From assembly GCF_037893015.1 (NCBI RefSeq), contig NC_133661.1:189795991-189859990 (forward strand): DNA of 64,000 nucleotides, read 5' to 3'. Source of the stretch: Macrotis lagotis (lineage: Eukaryota > Chordata > Mammalia > Peramelemorphia > Peramelidae). Position numbers and translations under genes: made by a program. The first letter of the stretch is position 1. Every line of letters starts with the position of its first letter. The notes below the pieces were generated by a model. That model was not told the origin of the DNA. It saw only the letters and a program-made list of their open reading frames with translations, and made no database searches. This document shows positions 12,301-24,852 of the stretch, piece after piece.

Positions 12301-13783
12301 ACAATAATCTACTGGTTGACAAACCTAAAGACAATAGCTTCTGGGATAATAACTCATCATTTAATTAAAAATTGTTGGGAAAATTGGAAAATAGCATGGC
12401 AAAAACTAGGCATAGATATCTCACAACCTATACCAAAATATGGTCAAATTGAGTGCAGAATTTAGCCACAAAGTGCAACAACATAGATAAATTAATATAC
12501 CAAGAAATACTCTTATCTGTCTGATCTATGGAAAGGGGACAAATTTTTAACCAAACAAGAAAAAGAGTACATTATAAACTACAAAATGATTGATGCTGAC
12601 TGTATTAAATTAAAAAGTTTTTACACTAATAAAATCAATGCTGCCAAAATTAGAAGGAAAACAGAAAGCTGGGAAACAATCTTCACAACTAGGAGTTCTG
12701 GTACAGGTTTCATTTCTAAAATATATGGAGAACTGCATCAAATTTTTAAGGTTGCAAGTCATTCCCCAAATGATAAATGATCAAAGAATATGAATAGACA
12801 GTTTTCAAATGAAGAAATTAAAGCTATATATAATCATATGAAAAAATGTTCCAAATCATTATTGATTAGAGAAATGAAAATTAAAGCAACTCTGAGATAT
12901 TACCTCACAACTTTCAGATTGGCTAAGATGATGGGAAAAAAAGGGAAAATGACCAATGTTGGAGAGGTTGTGGGATTATTGTGACAGTAGTTCATTGTTG
13001 GTGGAATTGTGAAAAAATCCAACCATTCTGGAGAACAATATGAAAATATGCACAAAGAGCAATAAAACTGTCATACCCTTTGGCCCAGCAATTCCAATTA
13101 TAGGACTATATCCAGAAGAAATCATAAAAAATTGTAAAAGTCCCACATGTTCCAACATATTCATATCATCTCTTTGCAGTGGCAAAGAATTGTAAATTGA
13201 GGGGATGCCCTTCAATTGGGGAATGGGTTCCACAAGTTATGGTACAGGAATATTATGGAATATTGCTGTTCTATAAAAAACCATAAATGATTGGATGAAT
13301 TACAGAATCAGATGCAGAGTGAAGGGAACAGAACCAAGAGAAGAATGTACACATTAACAACAAGATTGTGAGATGATTAACTTTGGTGGCTGCAGATGCT
13401 CTCAACAGTTCAGAGAGCTAGAACAAAACTATTAGAACAGCTATGGACAATGCTCTGCACAGCCAGAGGAAGAAAAGCAAAATAAAATAAAACAAAACCC
13501 TTCAGAACCTGAAGAACACTACATACAATTTTTTAAAAAACATCTCTTATGTATTTTCCCCTTAATCCTAATTCCTCATACTGAAAATGACTAAACTGTA
13601 AACAAGCTTAACAAAAATGTATAGATACAATATTAGCCTTACTGCTCCCTGCTGAGGGGAGGAAGGGTGAAAGGAAATTTTGCAACTTAAAAATATATAT
13701 TGCCATATGGATGAAAGTTGAAAAACTTTTATAATATGTATTTGGAAAAAATAAAACATAAATAAAAAAGAGAAATAAAAAAT
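9332..13783 (+). mobile_element. L1 retrotransposon with both ends and TSD, internally deleted
   Basis: One insertion event is defined by the direct repeat aaattccttgttt at 9319-9331 and 13784-13796 (perfect, 13 bases). The 5'-UTR begins 'ggatttctgggttagagcta' and runs to about 9955. Degenerate ORF1 follows to about 10615 (its C-terminal part is near 10480-10560, reading LQNCQLKEKILQAE...). Sequence then jumps into the linker of ORF2 (ESK-NPLI, near 10680), so the ORF2 endonuclease and the inter-ORF spacer are missing. The reverse transcriptase runs about 10950-12800, with a degenerate catalytic box (AYDI in place of FADD near 11660). The ORF2 C-terminus and 3'-UTR follow, ending in an A-rich tail at 13745-13783. 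Many stops; not active. Confidence 0.85.
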
Positions 13784-13796
13784 AAATTCCTTGTTT

Positions 13797-13861
13797 ATTT
13801 TATTTAGTAATTACCCTCTATTTGCTCCATGTAATATGTTGTTTTGAAAAGATTTATAACT
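13797..13861. other. Short unassigned flank between two LINEs
   Basis: AT-rich sequence continuing what lay left of 9319 before the L1 inserted. Nothing recognised. Confidence 0.5.
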
Positions 13862-14348
13862 CTTAATTTCTTTATTATTATTATATTATTATTAATATAG
13901 TATATCATTATATATTTTAAATGAATAGCAACTTGTACATAGATTTTTCAGTTTAATGTACAATTGTCTTTCCCCCTTCCTCCATTCTACTATGATATGG
14001 AAATGTTTGTTTTATTTTTTCTTTGCTGTTTTTTCAATTTACATTTTTTTTATTTACACATTACTAAAATAGTCTTGTAAGAGTAAACATAATCCCCCTC
14101 TGCCCACAAAAATAAAAATCCCTCAAGAGTAATAAAGTTAAAGATAAAAAAATGTGCTTCAGTCTGTGTTCAGATATCATCAGCTCTGTCTCTGGGGTGG
14201 ATCAAATTCTTTATTATATGTCCATCATACAAGTTACTTCCATATTTTTCCTTGCTGATTGGAATTTCCTCCCTCCATTCCTCTTCACTATCATTATTAT
14301 ATTTTCTCTCTCTCCTTTCACTCTGTCTTTTTTTCAAAAGTGTATTGT

Positions 14349-14497
14349 GGGACAGCCAAGTAGTGCAGTGGACAGAGAACTGGCCCTGGGGCCAAAAGGC
14401 CCCAAGCCTACATCCTACCCCAGAGAGCCAGCAACCACTTGGACCTGTGGTCCTGAATAGGTCACCCAATCCTACAAATTTGCAAAATGTAAAAAAG
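14349..14497 (+). mobile_element. SINE inserted in the HAL1-like element
   Basis: It has a tRNA-like head (acagccaagtagtgcagtgg, 'acagagaactggccctgg') but a body unlike the other SINEs here (ccagagagccagcaaccact, 'ggtcctgaataggtcaccc'). It ends in an A-rich tail and is bounded by aaaagtgtattgt (14336-14348) and aaaatgtattat (14498-14509), one mismatch over 12 bases. It looks like a separate SINE subfamily. Confidence 0.65.
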
Positions 14498-15049
14498 AAA
14501 ATGTATTATATCTGACTACCCTCTCCAGTAATGTACCCTTTCCTCTATCACCTGCATCCCACCTTCCCTCCCCCTGTCCCCTTTCTTCTATCCCCTTTCT
14601 CTTTTTCTTCTGGATTTCTATAACCTATAAAGCATGTTGTTTCCTTTCTGAGTAATTTCTGATCAGAATAAAGACTCCTCCATTCCCCCTCACCTTCCCT
14701 CCCTTCCATACCATTGCAACATCTATTTCTTGACTCTTTTACATGAAATATCTTAGCCTATTCTACCTCTCCTTTCCCTTTCTCCCTTTCTCTTTCCTTT
14801 TCACCCAGTGACTCCATTTTAAAAATGTATTGTACCTTCAAGTTTGGCTATTTTCCTTTGCCTCATCAATAAAAACTCCTTCTAACTGCTCAATAAATGA
14901 GAAGGTTCTTATGAGTATTATCATTATCAACTTTCCATGCAGGAATACATGTAGTTCATGATTATTAAATCACTCATAAATTACCCATCTCATCACTCTC
15001 TATGATTGACTTGAGTCCTGTACTTGAAGATCAAATATTCTGTTCAGCT

Positions 15050-16033
15050 CTGGTTATTTAAACAAGAACATTTGAAATTGCCCTGTTTCATTGAAAGTCC
15101 ATCTTTTTGTCTGTAAGAGAATGTTCAGTTTTGTGGGGTAGTTGATTCTCAGTTACATCCCAAGCTCTTTTGCCTTCCAGATTATCAGATTCCAAGCTCT
15201 ATGAGCCCTTGATGTGGATGCTGCTAAGTTCTGTGTAATCCTTGCTTAGCTCCATGATATTTGAATTGCTTCCTTCTGAGTGCTTGTTATATTTTCTCTT
15301 TGACTTTGGGGTTCCGGAACTGGGCTATAATATTCCTAGAGGTTATATTTTTGGATATCTTTCAGAAGGGGATTGATGGATTCTCTCCATTTCTTTTTTG
15401 CTCTTTGCTTGTAGGATATCAGGGCAATTTTCTCGTAGCAATTCTCTAAAAATGAAGTTAAGCCTCTTTTCCTGATCATGACTTTCAGGTAGCTGAATGA
15501 TTGTTAAATTGTCTCTTCTGGATCTGTTTTCCAGATCAGTTGTTTTTCAATGAGATATTTCACGTTTTCTTCAAGTTATTGATTCTTTTTGTATTGTGTT
15601 ATTATTTATTGATTCCTTGCAAAATCATCAATTTCCTTTAGCTCCATTCTAGATTTGAAAGAGTTGTTTTCTACAGAGAGCTTTCTTAGTTCCTTTTCCA
15701 TCTGAACAACTCTGGTTCTAAAGATATTCTTCTCTTTCCTGACTTTTTGGACTCCTTTTTTCCATTTGACTTAAATGGAAACTCATTTTCAACATGTTAT
15801 TTTCTTCAGCATTTTTTGGATCTGCTTCACCAACCTGCTGACTTCATTTTCATGTTTTTGCTCCATCTTTCTAAATTTCCCTTCTCAATTTTTCCTCTAC
15901 CTCCCTTACTTGATTTCTCAAAATATATTTTGAGCTCTGTCATAGCCTGAGCCCAATTTTTATCTTTATTGGAGGCTTTGGATTCAGAAGTTTGGACTTT
16001 GTCACCTTCTGAGGATGTATTTTGATCCTCCAT
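15050..16033 (-). pseudogene. L1-type ORF1 remnant of the half element
   Basis: The open N-terminal part is at 15827-16033 (68 codons): an acidic/serine-rich start (MEDQNTSSEGDK), then a lysine-rich helix (SKASNKDKNWAQAMTELK). Downstream frames are broken, but codons for a coiled coil and the RNA-binding core are traceable to about 15050. In the family, ORF1p is an RNA-binding trimer that coats L1 RNA. It differs in sequence from the ORF1 of the L1 at 26631-28378 (which starts MKEGQQKSGSIEKF), so two L1 lineages are present. Confidence 0.6.
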
Positions 16034-16908
16034 GGGGCCAAACTAATTGTCTATGCTCAGGTTCCTTTTTTCTCTTTACTCATTTCCCCAGCCTGTGCTC
16101 TGGCTTTGGGGTTACAGAGCTTTTTAGTATTATTAGGGAAACACCCAAGGACCTCAGTTCCTTCAGTGTCTTACAAGAGGCTCTGACTACTCTCCTTGCC
16201 TGTGCTTCAGACTGTGGATGACCACAAGCACATCCCTCTGCCCTGGAGCTCTGAGGAGGATCTCTGCTCTATGGCAATGGTGGCCCTCAGACTGTGACCA
16301 GGTTTGGAATGTGGACAAAGCACCAAAGACTTATACCAGGGGCAGAAGAGATAACTAGACAGTCTCCCCCATTCCTTTACTTCTGTAGGCTGAGTGCTCT
16401 GGAAGTAAATGCTGGGCTACTCCATGCTGAGCCTGTGGACTTGCTTCCATTTCCAGGGATCCAGGCTGCACTCACAGCCATGGCTGTTTTGAGGGCCAAG
16501 GTGACCTGGGCTTTGTGCTCTCTTTGATGAGGTTTCCTGGCTGATTTTCCAAGTTATCCTTGCAATTCCCTGGTTTGGAACTGCAGGAAACTCTTTCTGC
16601 TGCCAGGATTTGACTCCTAGGCAACCAGGCATGCCATTAGCTCTTCCCAGAAGGCTAGAGCTCCTTCCTTCCAGGTTGTTGTTGCTGGCTCTGCAGTGAC
16701 CTCCTCCAATCCTGTGTAACACAGCCTTCCCATGACCTTCCAGGTTACCTTGAACTGCAGAATTGCCTCACTAGATCTTTTTATGGTGTGTGTCTCTGGA
16801 AAATTTAGTTAGAGTTCTAATTTTAAGGGTTTTGAAATATTTTGGAGATAACTCTTAGTAAAGCCTGTTCTCATGCCACCATCTTGTTTGCTCCCCCACT
16901 GCTAAATT

Positions 16909-17370
16909 CTTTAAAATTCTTCTATGGCTCTCATTTTTTATACATTTTTTTCATTTTTCTCATTTAATCAATAAATGCAATTTAACTCTTTCAAAATTTC
17001 ATGTTTTATCACCTTCAGAAATTCCAGTTGAAGTTGTACACAAAGCTTTCAGTAAATTTGTCTGTGTGTGTGTTTGTGTGTATGTGTGTTTGTGTATGTT
17101 CTTGAGGCTTTCTCATAGATATTTTGGATTCATTCTATATGTCTTGAGCTTCTCTATTACTAAAATAACTTTTATGGAATAATGTTTTATTATTGTTTAC
17201 TCTTCTATACTTCTTAACTTCAGACTTAATATAAGGGATAAGCTGTGAACATTTGGAGGGAAGTCTGACAACCTTATTTTTCTTTTCTAGAGAGCATGAA
17301 TTGGTATTTCAAGATCTCAGGGCCATCTCATCCTGGGGACTTGCAAACATAAGGTAGTCTGAATGACAGC
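16909..17370. other. Unassigned AT-rich interval with a TG microsatellite
   Basis: Possibly more old minus-strand L1, but no conserved block is recognised. An imperfect (TG)n lies at 17059-17100. Confidence 0.4.
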
Positions 17371-20300
17371 AAAATCTAATCGATGTCCCCTTGTTTGAGC
17401 TCTAAAAGTTCAAGATATGAATTTGGATCTGACAGGAGACTTCTCATGGATTTTTCCCCATTAGCTATCTGGTATTTTATCCACTCATTCTTTAAAATGA
17501 GATTATTCAGTTTCCAATTAGTTCTGGGTCTATATCTCCCTTGTCAAATATTGCATATGATTTTTATTGCATTGTGATCTGAGAAAGATGTATTCACTAT
17601 TTCTGCCTTTCAGCAGTTGATAATTAGGGTTTTATGCCCTAATACATGGTCAATTTTTGTACAAGTACCATGCACTGCAGAGAGAAAAAGCTATATTCAT
17701 TTCTATCTCCATTCAATTAACTCCATATGGCTATCATATCTAGTTTTTCAAATGATCTATTTGCCTCCTTAACTTCCTTCTTGTTTATTTTAGCAATCAA
17801 TTTATCTAAATCTGAGAGTAGGAGGTTGAGGTCTCCCATTAGTAGAGTTTTGCTGTCTGCCTTGCTGAAGTTCTTTCAACTTCTCCTCTAAGAATTTGGA
17901 TGCTATTCCATTGGGTGCAAACGTATTTAGTACTGAAATCATTTTATTGTCGATAGTACCTTTTAGGAGCATATAGTTTCCTTCCTTATTTCTTTTAACA
18001 CTATCTATTTTTGCAGCTGCTTTGTCTGAGATAAGGATTGATCCCCCCGCTTTTTTCACTTCAGCTGAAACAAAATATATTGTGCTCCAACCTTTTACCT
18101 TTATTCTATATGTATATCTCTGCTTCAAATGAGCTTCTTGTAAGCGGCATATTGTAGGATACTGATTTTTAATCCATTCTGCTATTCACTTATGTTTTAA
18201 GGGAGATTTTATCCTATTCACATTCAATTTGTGATTACTAATTCTTTATTGCACTCCATGCTATCTTCCCTCTGTTTGTATTCTCCCCCTTATCCCCCTT
18301 ATCCATATTCGCCAATATTTTGTTTCTGAATACCACCCCTTCAGTGTGTTTGCCCTCCTATATCACCTCCTTCCCTTTTTTCCCCTTTCCTTTTTTCCCT
18401 TTTTCATTTCTGTCCTTTCCTTTTGTTAGTTCCCCTTTTTTCTGCCTCCCCCTCCCTTCCATCCCTCTTCCCCTTTTCCCTTTTTATTACTGGAAAGGTT
18501 AGATGTTTTTTAAGTAAACTGAGTATATGTGTAAGTCGACTTTAAACCAAGTTTGATGAGAAGAAGATTCAGGTGTTTCTCATCTCCTCCCTTTTTCCCC
18601 TCTATTACCACAAGTATTTTGTACCTCTTAGCATAATGAGATTTACCCCATTCAATCCCCTCCTTCCTCCCATCTCCTTCCTGTTCTCCTTTTTAAGGTT
18701 GTAGTGTTTTAAAAGTCATTCTATTTGAGTCATAGAAAATTCTTAGTATCCATAAGATCTAGCTAAGTACATTCTATCTAATAGAGTTAAGATTCTTGAG
18801 AGTTATTAGAGTCTTTCTCTCAAGTGGGGTTATAGCCAGTTTCATCCCATTGGATAGCTGTCTCATGGGTAGGTCATGAATGTCCATGACTTCTAGATAG
18901 GTATATTCTCTCTGTTAGAGTTACAGTTCTAAAGAATTATAATAATCTGTTCCCCTATGCTGTGATATAGCCAGTTTCTACTTACTGGATAGCAGTTTTT
19001 TTTTTTCCTTTTACCTCCCCTCCCTTTTTTTTTTTTACTTTTTCATGTGTCTCTTGAACCTCCTGTTTGATGTCCATATTTTCTATTTAGCTCTGGTCTT
19101 TTCATCAGGAATTTTTGGAAATCTTCAATTTCATTAAATGTCCATCTTTTTCCCTGGAAGAGAAGCCTCAGTTTTGTGGGATAGTGTATTCTTGGCTGCA
19201 TTCTAAGCTCCCTTGCTCTTCAAACTATCTCGTTCCAGGCCCTTTGATCCCTTAATGTTGATGCAGCCAGGTCCTGTATAATCCTTACTGTGGCTCCTTG
19301 GTATTTATACTATTTCTTTCTGGCTGCTTGCCATATTTTCTCTTTTATCTGATAGTTCTGGAATTTGGCTACAACTTTCTATGGTGTTTTCATTTTAGGA
19401 TTTTTTTCTGAAGGGGATTGATGTATTCTTTCAATAACTACTTTGCCCTCTGGTTCCATGATATCAGGGAAATTTTCCATCACTACATCCTGTAATATTA
19501 AGTCCAGGCTTTTTTTTCTCTTCAATGTTTTCAGGAAGTCCAATAATTCTCAGGTTGCCTCTCCCTGACCTATTCTCAAGGTCAGTGGTTTTGCTGATGT
19601 GGTATTTTATATTTTCTTCCATTTTTCCTATTTTTTTATTTTATTTAACAGGCTCTTATTTTCTCATGCAGTCATTAGTTTCTGCAGACTCCATTCTTAT
19701 TTTTAGGGAGGAGTTTTCTACATTAATCTTTTGCAACACCTTTTCCAATTGCTTAATTCTACTTTTGAATGAGCTTTCCATTTGAGCAATTGAGTGTTTG
19801 AGAGAATTATTCTCATTTTGCATTTGTCCAATTGATGATCTGTGATATGTAGTCTCATTTTGTATTTGACTAATTGTGTTTTCTAAGGATTTCTTTTAAT
19901 GTTGCGAGGTATTAATTGTCTCTCCCAAATTTTGCAGTTGATTTTTAAACTCCTTCCTTATTTCTTCATGGGAGTCTTTCTGTGCTGGAAACAAGATCAT
20001 ATTCTTCTCAGAGGCTCTAGGACTCTCTGAGTTAGGGTCTTATTGTTCTATGAATTTTTCTATGGATCCACCTTTCCACTGACCTTTCTACATTTTGCTA
20101 AGACCTTGAGTTGGGGAGGGGCTGTTTCACAGGGGTTTGGTGTTGCAATCTTAGAGGCTTTACTCACTAAGTGCAATTTCTTTGGATGGCCAGTAGGAGG
20201 TGCTGGTTGCTTTCACTGGAGTGTCTGTGACCTTGTTTGAGGCCTTCTCCCTTAGGTTGAAGGGAGAGATTGAAGCTATTGAATCCTTTTTCCTTCAATC

Positions 20301-20896
20301 AATGGTGGGCTTTACCCTGGGATGAGGTCATTCCTCTCCCTATTGTCACCTGGTCTGGTTCTTCTGCTCACATCCTGTGCCTGTGGCAGAAGTAGTTCTG
20401 TGATTGTGTTTGTTCTGGGTAGAGTCCTCAACTACAATGAAGGCATGGACTCAGAGTTCCTCAGACAAGTTGAGCCAAATGATGGTGTCCTTACTCTACT
20501 GCACCAGAAATCTCCCCCCCACTCCAGTTAGCAAGCTCCAGAGGGTTAGCGCCAACACCAGTGCCTTTGCTCCCTAGTTGATTCAAGCCCACGTGGACTA
20601 GCCCCACTCTTGATCCAGCAGGTTTTTCTCTAGGGCCCTCAGCTTCCCTGGTTCCAATTCTGCCACTAATCTGGTTGATCAGGGCTGATCAGCCCTCTGC
20701 TCCCAGACTCACCTGCCTGAACTCACCCAAAGCTGCAGAAGACAAATCCTTAGGTAGATGTTCTTTCTCCTGGCTTTTCTTTATGGGTTTTGTGGGTCGG
20801 ATTTCTTTTAAGAGGTTTGTTTCATATCATAGATGAGGAAAGATCAGGAGACTTTTGAACTGTGCCTGTCTTCTCTCCGTCATCTTGGCCAGAAGT
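17371..20896 (-). mobile_element. L1, minus strand: 5'-UTR, ORF1, spacer and ORF2 endonuclease, no 3' half
   Basis: On minus, the 5' end is at about 20896 (the + strand reads ccgtcatcttggccagaagt), with the 5'-UTR to about 20100. ORF1 starts near 20093 (its second codon is already a stop) and runs to about 19060, a polypurine spacer to about 18240, then the ORF2 N-terminus. The endonuclease is readable at 18128-17802: KQRYTYRIKVKGWSTIYF, ISDKAAAKIDSVKRNKEG, LLKGTIDNKMISVLNTFAPN. The element stops at about 17371, just after the endonuclease/RT linker begins, so the reverse transcriptase and 3' end are absent. Many stops. It lies head to head with the next L1. Confidence 0.8.
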
Positions 20897-21539
20897 CCTG
20901 AGCCTTCTTTTTCAGAGGAAAAGATCGACATTTAACGAAATGGAAGAATTCCAAAACTTCCTGATGAAATGACCAGAGCTAAATAGAAAATTTGTACATC
21001 AAGCAGGAGGTTCAAGAGACATAGGGAAAAGGTAAAAAAAAAGGGGGGGGTAAAAAAAACTAATATCCAATAAGATGAAACTGGCTATATTCCAGCAAGG
21101 GGAAAATATTCTCATAACTCTTGAGAATTATAACTCTAAAAGAGAGAATATACCTAGCCAGAAGTGATGGACATTCATGACTTATCCATGAGACTGCTAT
21201 CCAATAGTATGAGGCTGACTACAGCCCTGCTTGGGGGAAAGCCTCTAATTACTCTCAAGGTTTGGAACTCTATTAGACAGAATATACTTAAATATAAGTG
21301 AAGGATACTCAGAATTTTCTATGACTCAGAATGATTTAGAAACACTCCCTCCTTAAAAAGAGGGACACAAAGGATATGGGAGGAGGGAGAGGACTGAATG
21401 GGGTAAATGTCATTACATTAAGAGGTACAAAAGACCTATGGTAATAGGGAGGAGATGAGAAACACCTGAATATTTCTCTCATCAGACTTGGCTTAATGTT
21501 AACTTACACACATACTCAGTTAACTTAAAAAAACATCTT

Positions 21540-21690
21540 ACCCTCCAAGTATTTAAAGGGGAAGAGGGGAAAGGGGATGGAGGCAGGGAGGGGGAGTAAA
21601 GGGGGAACTAACAGAAGGAAGGGAAGGGAAAAGGGAAAACAGAAAAGGTGAAGGGGAAAGGGAAAATGAGAAAGAAAGGGAAGGGTTGGA
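21540..21690 (+). repeat. Polypurine (G/A) tract in the L1 inter-ORF spacer
   Basis: Almost pure G/A on + (for example gaggggaaaggggatggagg). The mirror, as C/T on +, lies in the head-to-head L1 at about 18345-18490. This is a normal part of these L1 spacers; the G-runs could favour quadruplex or triplex structures (inference). Confidence 0.7.
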
Positions 21691-24600
21691 CATAGGAGGG
21701 AAAACATACTGAAGGGGCTGGTAATCAGAAACAAAATACTGGGGAATATGGATAAAGGTGGGGAGAGGAAAAATACAAAAAGAGGGAAGATAGCATGGAG
21801 GGCAAAAAGGAGTTAGTAATTATAACTTTGAATGTGAATGGAATGAACTCTCCCTTAAAACATAAGTGAATAGCAGAATGGATTAAAAATCAGAATCCTA
21901 CAATATGCCACTTACAAAAAACTCATTTGAAGCAGAGAGATACATATAGAGTAAAGGTAAAAGGTTGGAGCACAATATATTTTGCTTCAGCTGAAGTGAA
22001 AACAGCAGAGGGATCAATCCTTATCTCAGACAAAGCAGCTGCAAAAATAGATAGTGTTAAAAGAAATAAGGAAGGAAACTTTATCCTCCTAAAAGTTACC
22101 ATAGACAATAAAGTTATTTCAATTCTGGATATATATGCACCCAATGGGATAGCATCTAAATTCTTAGAGGAGAAGCTGGAAGAACTACAGGAAGACATAG
22201 ACAGCAAAACTCTACTAGTGGAAGACCTCAATCTGCGACTCTCAGATCTAGATAAATGGAATCATAAATCAAACAAGAAAGAAGTTAAGAAGGTAAATGG
22301 ATTGTTATAAAAACTATATATGGTAGACTTATGGAGGAAATTTAATAGAGATAGAAAGGAATATACCTTTTTCTCTGCAGTTCATGGAACTTATACAAAA
22401 ATTGACCATTTACTAGGACTTAATACACTAATGATCAACTGCAGAAATGCAGAAATAGCTTATACATCTTTCTCACATCACAATGCAATAAAAGTTAGAT
22501 GCAATATTGGGCTAAGGAGATATAGACCCAGAAACAATTGGAAACTGAATAACCTCATTTTAAAAAATGAGTGGACCAAAAAACAAATTATAGAAAGCAA
22601 TAATCATTTTATCCTAGATGATGAGAATAATGAAACAACATACCAAAACCTATGGAATTCACTCAAAGCAGCTCTCAGGGTATATATTACATCTTAATAT
22701 GCTTACATGAATAAATTAGAGAAAGAGGAAATCAATGAACTAAATATGCAACTAAAAAATTAGAGAAAGAATAAATTAAAAATCCCCAATTAAATACCAA
22801 ATTAGAAATTTTAAAAATTAAAAGAGAAATAAATAAAATTGGAAGCAAAAAACTATTGAATTAATAAATAAAAACAAAAGCAGGTTTTATGAAAAAAACA
22901 ATAAAATTGATAAACCACTAGTCAATTTGATTAAAAAAAAGAAAGAAGAAAACCAAATTGTTCATATCATAAATGAAAAAGGTTAACTCACCACCAATGA
23001 AGAGGAAATTAAAATAATTATTCGAAGTTATTTTGCCCAACTCTATGCCAATAAATTTGATAATCTAAATGACATGGATGAATATTTACCAAAATATAGC
23101 TTGCCCAGGTTAAATGAAGAGGAGAATAAATACCTAAACAACCCTATCTCAGAAAAAAGAAATTCAACAAGCCATTATTAAACTCCCTAAGAAAAAATCT
23201 CCTAGGTCTGATGGATTCCCAAGTGAATTCTACCAAGCATTTAAGGAACAATTGATTCCAATTCTATATAAACTCTTCATAAAAATAGGAAAGATGGAAC
23301 TCTGCCTAACTCTTTCTATGAAACCAATATGGTGCTGATACCTAAACCAGGAAGAGTTAAAACAGAGAAAGAAAATTATAGACCTATCTCACTAATGAAT
23401 ATAGATACAAAAACCATAAATAAATTCTTAGCAAAATGATTACAACAAGTTAACACTGGGATAATACATTATGAACAAGTAGGATTTATCCCAGGAATGC
23501 AAGCTTGGTTCAATATTAGGAAAACTGTTAGTATACTCAATTATATCAGTAGCAAACATACCAGAAATTATATGATCATATCAATAGATGCGGAAAAGCT
23601 TTTGACAAAATGCAGCTCCCATTCCTATTAAAAACATTAGAGAGAGTAGGGATAAATGGACTGTTCCTTAGAATAACTAGCAGTATCTATCTGAAATCAT
23701 CAATAAGCATTATATGCAATGGGGAGAGGCTAGAGAAATGCCCAATAAGATCAGGGATGAAACAAGGGTGCACATTTTCATCACAACTATTCAATATTGT
23801 ATTAGAAATGTTAGTGTCAGCAATTAGAGAAGAACAAGAAATTGAAGGAATTAGAATTGGGAAGGAAAAGACAAAATTCTCACTTTTTTTACAGATGACA
23901 TAATGGTTTACCTGGAGAATCCCAAGAAATCATCCAAAAAGCTACTGGAAACAATTAGCAATTTTAGCAAATCCTCAACTTATCTATAAATCTCTAGCAA
24001 GAAACAACAGGAAGAGCTAGAAAGAGAAATCCCATTCAAAGTAACCTTAGACAATATAAAATACTTGGGAGTCTATTTGCCAAGACAGACTCAGAAACTC
24101 TTGGAAAACAATTATAAAATGCTTCTCACACAAATTAACACATATTCAAATAACTGGGCAAATATCAACTGCTCATGGATAGGTAGGGCTAATATAATAA
24201 AAATGATAATTCTACCAAAACTAAACTACCTTTTCAGTGCCCTACCAATCAGAATTCCAAAAACTATTTTCATCAGGTGGAAAAAGTTGCAAATAAATTC
24301 ATATGGAGAAATAAAAAGTCAAGAATTACCAGGAATTCAAAGAAAAAAAGTGCAAAAAAATTGGGCTTAGCACTACCAGATCTAAAATGATATTATAAAG
24401 CATCAGTCATCAAAATTGTTTGGTATTGGCTAAGAAGAGAGTGGTGGACCATTGGAGTAGACTAGGTGCATTAGCAGGAAATGTTTATAGTAATCTGCTA
24501 TTTCATAAACCCAAAGAGTCCAGCTATTGGGATAAAAACTCTCTCTTTGATAAAAAACTGCTGGGAAAATTGGAAGTTAGTATGGAGGAAACTTAGATTA

Positions 24601-24852
24601 CACCAACACCTCACACCCTTTACCAAGATCAAATGTTTACAGGATTTAGACATAAAAAACAATACTAAAATCAAAATTAGAAGATGAAGGACTAGTTTAC
24701 CTGTCAGATCTATCGAAAGGGGAGCACTTTATGACTAAGGATGAGATGGAGAACATCACCAAAAACCAACTAGATGATTTCAATTACATTAAATTAAAAA
24801 GCTTTTGCACAGATAAAACCGTTGTAACCAAGATCAAAAGAAATATAGTAAA

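Larger units (their letters stand above)
13862..16908 (-). mobile_element. L1-like element carrying only the 5' half (HAL1-like)
   Basis: Reading on minus from 16908: a 5'-UTR (about 16905-16040), ORF1 starting at the ATG at 16033 (MEDQNTSSEGDKVQ...), coiled-coil and C-terminal ORF1 remains down to about 15050, a purine-rich spacer (14500-14880 is pyrimidine-rich on +), then a terminal region ending in an AAT-type tail (TTATTATT on + at about 13870-13890). No ORF2 endonuclease or reverse transcriptase is present. Possible short target duplication: aatttcttta near 13866 and aaattcttta near 16913, imperfect. Half-LINEs with ORF1 only (HAL1) are known in mammals; whether this is one or a deleted L1 is inference. 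Confidence 0.6.

Noticed and set aside
18320-18502. Phe/Pro-rich open frame
   Set aside because: It is the translation of the polypyrimidine strand of an L1 spacer.
17802-22310. Apparent nuclease-like proteins on both strands
   Set aside because: They are the endonuclease parts of two broken L1 ORF2 copies, not host genes.
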